DNA of 16,953 nt, taken from positions 4,121 to 21,073 of the forward strand of contig JABSRR010000140.1 of the NCBI GenBank assembly GCA_013215025.1, read 5' to 3'. The notes below the pieces were generated by a model. The model was not told where the DNA came from, made no database searches, and saw nothing but the letters and a program-made list of their open reading frames with translations. The DNA is from Pseudomonadales bacterium (lineage in GTDB: Bacteria > Pseudomonadota > Gammaproteobacteria > Pseudomonadales > DT-91). Shown one piece after another: positions 11,774 through 16,953 of this stretch. The position numbers and the translations under genes are program-made. Numbering within the stretch: position 1 is the first letter of the stretch; every line of letters begins with the position of its first letter.

Positions 11774-14407
11774 ATGCAATACAAAATTGAAAACGCTTAC
11801 GCCATTGACTACGAGACCACTTTGATCGGTCCACAGCAGTTGGCACCAAAGTCCATCTGTCTGTCGTTAGCCAATAAAGGTCAAGGTGCTTTCCTGATTG
11901 CTAATGGGGACGAAAACTACAACGAATACCAAAGAAATTTAATAGAATACGTCTACACCACTGAACAAGAGTACATTGTTATTCACAATGCCAAATTTGA
12001 TATGTGGGTTTTCTTAAATGAGAACATAGATCTTTATGATAAGGTCTGTGAACTCTATGACCGAGGACAAATCATTGACACGATCCTCGTAGAAAAATTA
12101 ATTAACCTGTCCACTACCGGACGAATTGCAACAGAACCACCTCGTGACATGTTTGACGAAGATGCAAAAGGAAAGAAGATCGATTATGATCTAGCATCTG
12201 TTCTCGAACGATACACGGGTAAAGACATTAAGAAATCGAAAGAGGCTGAAGATGCAGTACGAACTCGCTACCAAGAGCTTGATGGAACACCTGCTGCCCG
12301 TTATCCCCGTAACTTTAGAGATTATGCTATCGATGATTCTAAATATCTTCTAACTGTATGGGACGAGCAGCTTAAACGAGCTAATCATATTAAAGACGCA
12401 CTGAACGTTGATGTATTCAAAACATTAGCACACAGATGCTCTCTTGACTTCCATATGTACAGATACTCTATCGAAGGGGTAAGAACTGATCCTAAAAAGA
12501 TCAAAGAGCTCAGAACTATGCTTGAGGATCAACTATCCAAGGAAAGGCTTAATCTCCTTTATCCACCGTATGTTCCGGATACTGACGACGAAAAGTTCTG
12601 GAGTGATTTTGAGAAGGTAGAAATTTATCTTAAAAGGGACCGTAATAAGGGATTCCTAAAACCTTGTTACCCTCCACACCCTTCTTTCTCTTGGAGTTGT
12701 TATAAAGGATGTCCAAAAGAAAAAGACGAGTACGGTATACTAAAATGCGACGACAGGTGTTTTAGACGAGCTACTAAATCCCACGTTGAAGGCTGTAAGA
12801 AGAAGCAAGACAAGTTCAATCGCGAATGGCTATGCGACTGTCCACCTAAAATGAAAGGTGCTGAAGAATACGTGAAGGCTGCTGGAGAATTTGTACTTGA
12901 TGACGATGGTAACAAAATTGAACGTTATTACGACAAGACCAATGGCGAAAAATTAAAGAAGCATATAATTTCTCTATGGATAGATCGTCCAGGAGATTTC
13001 GATATTCACTTCACTGATGGTGCCTATGATAAAAAAGGACAATTTATTGATCCTACTCTCAATAATTACACTTATTATCAAGAGAACGGTAAGAACAAAG
13101 AAGAAGCAATTGAAGCTGTAACAAGAAATTGGAGCAAGCTTAAACACGATTCTGAATGGTTAGATATTTATGCCTTTAAAGATCCTGTGCTTGAACAATT
13201 TGCTCACCGTGCATCTCTTATTAAATTACAAACAACTGAGCTTCCTCGTATGACGAATAGGAAGACAGGTGAAATAGCGGAGGTAGTACATGGGAACTTT
13301 GACGTTCTTAAAGAAACTGGTAGAACCAGTGGTTTCGCTGGCTCGCTCTATCCGAGTGCAAATCTCCAAAATGTCCATAAGATGGCCCGAACCTGTTTTA
13401 GAGCTAGAAAAGACCATTGGATCTTATCCACGGACTACTCGTCTCTCGAATTTGTATCCGCAGCTTACAGAGCCTACACTATCTTCGGAGAATCAGTATA
13501 TAAAAAGATTTTCGACAATGGATGGGATGCCCATGGGTACCTGGCAGCTCAAAGAGCTTACTTGTCAGAGCAATGGTTCCGTGAGGACTGTGATGGAAAA
13601 GGGATCTCCTCGGAAGACGATGAAGCGATCTACCACGAGTTCCATAAGTACAAAGCGAAGGATAAGTTCCTCTGCAACTATGAGGGCAAGATTGACGAAA
13701 AAGGTAATCCAGTCCCGAAATACTTCCACGCGCATTACCGTAACTCCGCAAAACCAATTGGTCTGGGGATACTGGGTGGAATGGGGGCGAAAACGATTGC
13801 TCACGTATCCGCAGCGGACTATGGCATCGAAATGTCTATCTCGGAAGCTGAAGAATACAAAGCGATCTGGGAAAGGATCTTTGCTCCGGAAGCGGAACTG
13901 GTAAGAATGATCAATAAGGAGATGAAAGATTATGACTTCTCCACCAAAAAGAAAAGTAAGTTCAAGTACGAAACGCCCATGGGCATGGTTCGTCCGAATT
14001 GCTCTTTTGCTGCTTGTAGTAATGGATTTATTCTACAAAGCCCTAGTGCTGAGGGTGCTACTCTTGCGGTAATCGAAGTAGCTAAAGCATGCTGGTCTCC
14101 AAATTCGACAAGTATTCTTAAAGGAAACTTTCATCCATGGGCATTTGTTCACGATGAGATACTTGGAGATGTGACTGCTGATCCAGAGATTGCTACCAAG
14201 GTTGCTAAAGAACTTGAAAGAATTATGTGCGAATGTTTGAACAAGGTATTACCAAATGTGTCTTGTGCAGCAGATAGTGCGCTCTCCCTAAACTGGGATA
14301 AAAAAGCCAAAGACGTTTTCAATGCAGACGGTTTATTAGTTCCATTTGAAGTATTGAAGAACGAGATCTTGGCTGAACAATTAAACTATGTAAAAAAGGA
14401 AAAGTAA
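11774..14407 (+). CDS. Family A DNA polymerase with 3'-5' exonuclease and Cys-rich insertion
   Basis: An 877-residue replicative polymerase. The proofreading domain has Exo I DYE (Asp12, Glu14), Exo II NAKFD (72-76) and Exo III YAIDD (184-188). The polymerase domain has GRTSG (516-520), motif A DYSSLE (554-559), motif B RNSAKPIGLGILGGMG (656-671) and motif C HDE (793-795), all the catalytic residues of PolA-type enzymes. Two departures stand out. Motif B has Leu664 and Gly668 where E. coli Pol I has Phe762 and Tyr766. Between the exonuclease and the palm (residues 298-356) lies an extra segment with eight cysteines (298, 309, 313, 325, 329, 341, 354, 356), likely two metal sites. There is no 5'-nuclease domain. 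AAGGAG at 11763-11768 fixes the start. At 877 residues it is longer than phage T7 polymerase (about 700), consistent with insertions. It is probably the main replicase of the phage. Confidence 0.95.
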   Translation: MQYKIENAYAIDYETTLIGPQQLAPKSICLSLANKGQGAFLIANGDENYNEYQRNLIEYVYTTEQEYIVIHNAKFDMWVFLNENIDLYDKVCELYDRGQIIDTILVEKLINLSTTGRIATEPPRDMFDEDAKGKKIDYDLASVLERYTGKDIKKSKEAEDAVRTRYQELDGTPAARYPRNFRDYAIDDSKYLLTVWDEQLKRANHIKDALNVDVFKTLAHRCSLDFHMYRYSIEGVRTDPKKIKELRTMLEDQLSKERLNLLYPPYVPDTDDEKFWSDFEKVEIYLKRDRNKGFLKPCYPPHPSFSWSCYKGCPKEKDEYGILKCDDRCFRRATKSHVEGCKKKQDKFNREWLCDCPPKMKGAEEYVKAAGEFVLDDDGNKIERYYDKTNGEKLKKHIISLWIDRPGDFDIHFTDGAYDKKGQFIDPTLNNYTYYQENGKNKEEAIEAVTRNWSKLKHDSEWLDIYAFKDPVLEQFAHRASLIKLQTTELPRMTNRKTGEIAEVVHGNFDVLKETGRTSGFAGSLYPSANLQNVHKMARTCFRARKDHWILSTDYSSLEFVSAAYRAYTIFGESVYKKIFDNGWDAHGYLAAQRAYLSEQWFREDCDGKGISSEDDEAIYHEFHKYKAKDKFLCNYEGKIDEKGNPVPKYFHAHYRNSAKPIGLGILGGMGAKTIAHVSAADYGIEMSISEAEEYKAIWERIFAPEAELVRMINKEMKDYDFSTKKKSKFKYETPMGMVRPNCSFAACSNGFILQSPSAEGATLAVIEVAKACWSPNSTSILKGNFHPWAFVHDEILGDVTADPEIATKVAKELERIMCECLNKVLPNVSCAADSALSLNWDKKAKDVFNADGLLVPFEVLKNEILAEQLNYVKKEK

Positions 14408-14408
14408 T

Positions 14409-15029
14409 ATGTCCAGCGATCAACAATGGCCGGAGTTCTCAGTACCCCAGGGACAATCCCTGGGACAATTCGGAGATGTGAACGTACTTGCAGCGGATAA
14501 ACTCGCTGTACCAGGTCGTCCTAAGCCAAAGAGAACTCGTAGAGAGCCCAAAGTATATATAACTGACAATGCGGGTGGATCAAGTAAGTTCGTAAACACT
14601 AACAAAGATCAGAACGATGCGGCTATTCCATTGGATCAAGCTATCCAAATGGGTCTAGTTAAACCAGAACATGTAAACAAAAACCCTAAGCTGGATTATG
14701 ACCCTAAGGAAGTTAAGGTCGAACCAGCTCCATTTGAAAAGGAGAAATCTGTGGCTAAAGACCCAAATGACGAAATAAACCTAACAGCAGAACAAAAGAT
14801 TGCTCAAGCTGTGGCTCAAGCACCAGTTGTAGAAGATGCTTCAGTTGCTCCTGCGTTCTATGAAGATCCTTTGGACAACATGACTCCAGAAGAAATACTA
14901 ACAATTCTCGCTGCAGCAATCACATACGAACGGAAATGTGGAACTACAATTCATCTTGTTGATCAAGACGGTAACAAGATCCATGGTTTACAAATCGTTC
15001 GAGATAAACCTGAATTTATTGGAATGTAG
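14409..15029 (+). CDS. Hypothetical, largely disordered protein (206 aa)
   Basis: A 206-residue protein with a Gln/Gly/Ser-rich N-terminus, a basic patch KPKRTRREPK (39-48), then a Pro/Asp/Lys/Glu-rich stretch without regular structure to about residue 150. The last 55 residues (TPEEILTILAAAITYERKCG, then a short strand pair TTIHLVDQDGNKIHGLQIVR) look like a small folded domain. It starts one base after the polymerase stop, with AAGGA upstream, so it is co-translated with the polymerase. A polymerase accessory or DNA-tethering role would fit the basic patch and position, but that is guesswork; I do not recognise the family. Confidence 0.72.
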   Translation: MSSDQQWPEFSVPQGQSLGQFGDVNVLAADKLAVPGRPKPKRTRREPKVYITDNAGGSSKFVNTNKDQNDAAIPLDQAIQMGLVKPEHVNKNPKLDYDPKEVKVEPAPFEKEKSVAKDPNDEINLTAEQKIAQAVAQAPVVEDASVAPAFYEDPLDNMTPEEILTILAAAITYERKCGTTIHLVDQDGNKIHGLQIVRDKPEFIGM

Positions 15030-15030
15030 T

Positions 15031-15147
15031 ATGCCTAAAAATTCTATCTGCGCATGCTTCTTAATCGGGGCAATATATTTAGCATCTATCCCAACGGCAG
15101 GTTGGGGATGGTGCATATTTGGTGCAATATTAACACACGAACAATAA
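15031..15147 (+). CDS. Tiny membrane peptide (38 aa)
   Basis: A 38-residue peptide beginning MPKNSICACFLIGAIYL and ending FGAILTHEQ. Nearly all of residues 6-34 is hydrophobic, enough for one long or two short membrane helices split by Pro-Thr-Ala-Gly. The frame is open further upstream (14938), but that part overlaps the previous gene; ATG 15031 is one base after its stop and is preferred. The Shine-Dalgarno sequence is weak (GGAATG), so coupling is likely. The stop overlaps the AAGGAG of the next gene. Function is unknown. Confidence 0.55.
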   Translation: MPKNSICACFLIGAIYLASIPTAGWGWCIFGAILTHEQ

Positions 15148-15156
15148 GGAGTACTT

Positions 15157-16737
15157 ATGGCACACAAAGATAAGCCTCATTGGAGGCAAATAATCGAAGG
15201 TTTTAAAGAAGCTGGCTCTATTTCTGCCTATGCTCGTGCCATAGGTAAGAAGAGGCGTATTGTTTCTTACTGGTACCACGAAGCTCTTATGGAGCAAGAT
15301 AAAGAAAAACTACGTGAAGCACTCGGTCATTATGAAAGAAAGACTTTTGTGATCACATCTGCTCAAATTGGAACTAAGGTTCATGAAGGTTTCCTTCGTA
15401 ACTTAGAAGCTTTTGCAGAGGCACACAATGCGGAGATCATGATCCCAGGCATTACTTATAATACCAATGACTCAGAGTGGGCTGGTGGTTTAGGGGATGC
15501 TCAAAAGAAAGTTCAAGCTTGTTATTATGATCGTAAGATACAAAGGTATCTAGTGAACGATCGTGTAGCATTGAACAATAAGGTCGAAGTGCTCGGTAAT
15601 TTAAATATTTTACCAACAGCTGTAAATCCTTTATCCGGTTACCAAACATTTACTGGTGAAAAATCAGCGATCATTCCTCACCCAAAAGTAGCACAAGAGC
15701 CGGTACCTACTCGTCCAGGTAAGCTTGCAAAGCATATCATGACTACTGGTTCTATTACTGAAGCAAACTTCATTCAAAAGAACGCTGGTATCAAAGGTGA
15801 ATTTCATCATCAAATTGGTGCAGTAGTAGTGGAGGTAGTTAATGGTAAACAGTTTCACACCAGACACATTTTGGCAGAACGCTGTGGAGCGTTCTACGAC
15901 CTCACAGATCGATATGAGCACGGCATGTGTACAACTGGTCACAGAGTAGACGCTATTACATGGGGTGATATTCATCATGCAACCCTCAACAAAGAAGTCG
16001 CAGAAGCCAACTGGTTCGGAGAAAAGAACCTTATCGATACTCTAAAACCTCGTTATCAATTCTTCCATGATACATTGGACTTTAAAGTTCGTAATCATCA
16101 CAATCGTGACGACAAATTGTTCATGAAGAAGATGAGTGGAGAATCAGTTAAGAAAGAAGTAAATGATGCTTGTAAGTTCTTAAATAGCACTAAAAGAGCT
16201 TGGTGCCAAAGTGTAGTGGTTAAGTCTAATCACGATAACGCATATGATCGTTGGGCTCGTGAGACAACTCATCACGAAGAACCCGACATTGACAATGCGA
16301 TCTATTTGTTAGAATCTCAGATTCGTCAGCACAAGGACATGAAGAACTGTGGTGAGACAAGAGATCTTTTCGCTTGGCGTTACATGGGTAACTACTTCGA
16401 TAGTTCTGTTAAGTTCCTTAAACAAGATGAGTCATTTACTGTAAACGGTATCGAGTGTGGTATGCACGGAGATGTAGGTCTAAATGGTGCTCGCGCTACT
16501 CCTAAATCTTTTATGAAGATTGGTATCAAAGTAAACTCTGGCCATACTCACTCAGCTGCCATTAATGAGGGTGTTTATACTGCTGGATGTTGCTGTGATC
16601 TCGAACAAGGTTACAATAAAGGCCCCAGTTCTTGGAGCCATTCTCAGATCGTTCAGTACGCTAATGGTACGAGAACTATTCTTACATGTATCAATGGCGA
16701 ATATTATGATCGCCCATTTCCAAAGGCTAGAGTATGA
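15157..16737 (+). CDS. Large calcineurin-like metallophosphoesterase with N-terminal HTH, T5 A1-like
   Basis: A 526-residue protein. The C-terminal half has the metallophosphoesterase set in order: GDIHH (270-274, Asp271/His273), HDTLD (304-308), SNHD (357-360), MHGD (436-439, His437) and GHTH (462-465), the residues that hold two metals in phosphodiesterases such as Mre11/SbcD-type nucleases. Residues 8-45 (GSISAYARAIGKKRRIVSYW) resemble a helix-turn-helix. A segment near 65-100 (FVITSAQIGTKVHEGFLRNL) has the look of a phosphoesterase first strand but lacks Asp-x-His. Layout and the SNHD/GHTH signatures recall the A1 family of phage T5, linked to host DNA breakdown and DNA transfer; that family link is from memory and not certain. 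AAGGAG at 15146-15151 fixes the start. The segment CCCDLEQGYNKG (478-489) adds three adjacent cysteines. The stop overlaps the next start (ATGA). Confidence 0.78.
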   Translation: MAHKDKPHWRQIIEGFKEAGSISAYARAIGKKRRIVSYWYHEALMEQDKEKLREALGHYERKTFVITSAQIGTKVHEGFLRNLEAFAEAHNAEIMIPGITYNTNDSEWAGGLGDAQKKVQACYYDRKIQRYLVNDRVALNNKVEVLGNLNILPTAVNPLSGYQTFTGEKSAIIPHPKVAQEPVPTRPGKLAKHIMTTGSITEANFIQKNAGIKGEFHHQIGAVVVEVVNGKQFHTRHILAERCGAFYDLTDRYEHGMCTTGHRVDAITWGDIHHATLNKEVAEANWFGEKNLIDTLKPRYQFFHDTLDFKVRNHHNRDDKLFMKKMSGESVKKEVNDACKFLNSTKRAWCQSVVVKSNHDNAYDRWARETTHHEEPDIDNAIYLLESQIRQHKDMKNCGETRDLFAWRYMGNYFDSSVKFLKQDESFTVNGIECGMHGDVGLNGARATPKSFMKIGIKVNSGHTHSAAINEGVYTAGCCCDLEQGYNKGPSSWSHSQIVQYANGTRTILTCINGEYYDRPFPKARV

Positions 16738-16953
16738 TTGAGGCTGTAACACTTGTCCTATTAATAACTTCCCTTTACTTGGGAGCTTGTCTATGGGACG
16801 ATAAGAAAAAAGTTAAACGACTCGAAGCACAAGTCAAAGAACTAGACAAAGCTCGATGTAAATTGAATGGTAGAGTTCAAGAATTGTCAGAAGTCAAATA
16901 TGATTGTTATAAAAGAATTAACAAATATTGTATAGAAAACTATGCACTAAAGG
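16734..16953 (+). CDS. Membrane-anchored coiled-coil protein, 3' end outside window
   Basis: The frame opens at ATG 16734 in an ATGA overlap and is still open at the last base (73 complete codons). Residues 3-21 (EAVTLVLLITSLYLGACLW) form a single hydrophobic helix at the N-terminus; from about 22 on the protein is a charged coiled coil (DDKKKVKRLEAQVKELDKAR). This topology, one anchor then a coiled coil, is also seen in phage inner-membrane spanins, but nothing in the window indicates a lysis module, so no function is given. Confidence 0.6.
   Translation, partial: MIEAVTLVLLITSLYLGACLWDDKKKVKRLEAQVKELDKARCKLNGRVQELSEVKYDCYKRINKYCIENYALK

Noticed and set aside
13290..13904. A 204-codon + strand open frame inside the polymerase gene
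   Set aside because: It lies wholly within conserved polymerase motifs read in another frame, has Ser/Arg/Thr-rich low-quality composition and no ribosome binding site.

Overview
The window is a compact, moderately AT-rich stretch in which every convincing gene is on the + strand. Genes abut or overlap by 1, 4 or 14 bases and mostly have strong AAGGAG-type ribosome binding sites. Together with a family A DNA polymerase, two different helicases, two nucleases and many small unknown genes, this points to the DNA replication/early region of a tailed double-stranded DNA bacteriophage. No structural, lysis or integrase gene is visible, so host and lifestyle cannot be read from the window.

Layout. 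1-7671 is a replication/recombination operon: the 3' part of an SF3/D5-like AAA+ helicase-primase; a Cas4/RecB-like Fe-S PD-(D/E)xK nuclease joined to a long charged coiled coil and a further C-terminal domain; a small unknown gene; a DEDDh 3'-5' exonuclease; an SF2 helicase; a possible single-strand DNA-binding protein; a zinc-ribbon protein; and a coiled-coil protein. 7672-8092 is a non-coding block holding a predicted pseudoknot, a tRNA-like gene with a greatly enlarged anticodon arm, and long inverted repeats. 8093-9780 is a cassette of six small unknown genes. Its first three genes carry nearly identical 17-base ribosome-binding/start modules. 9781-10307 is a second, about 500-base non-coding block dense in perfect helices, GNRA and 7-base loops and possible pseudoknots, with a structural module present twice in tandem. 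10308-16953 returns to coding: three small genes, a polymerase with an unusual eight-cysteine insertion, an unknown disordered protein, a tiny membrane peptide, a large metallophosphoesterase with an N-terminal helix-turn-helix-like segment (reminiscent of phage T5 A1), and the start of a membrane-anchored coiled-coil protein.

How the genes could work together (inference from families). The AAA+ helicase-primase would prime and unwind, the polymerase would copy and proofread, the SF2 helicase and possible SSB would remodel and protect DNA, and the Fe-S nuclease and DEDDh exonuclease would process ends during recombination or host DNA breakdown. The metallophosphoesterase may be a nuclease acting on host or phage DNA.

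The best candidates for something undescribed are the two non-coding blocks, especially the ornate RNA-like region at 9784-10284 with its repeated module, and the tRNA-like gene. Large ornate phage RNAs such as GOLLD and ROOL are known to occur in phages and near tRNAs, but I cannot assign either block to a family without covariance-model searches.
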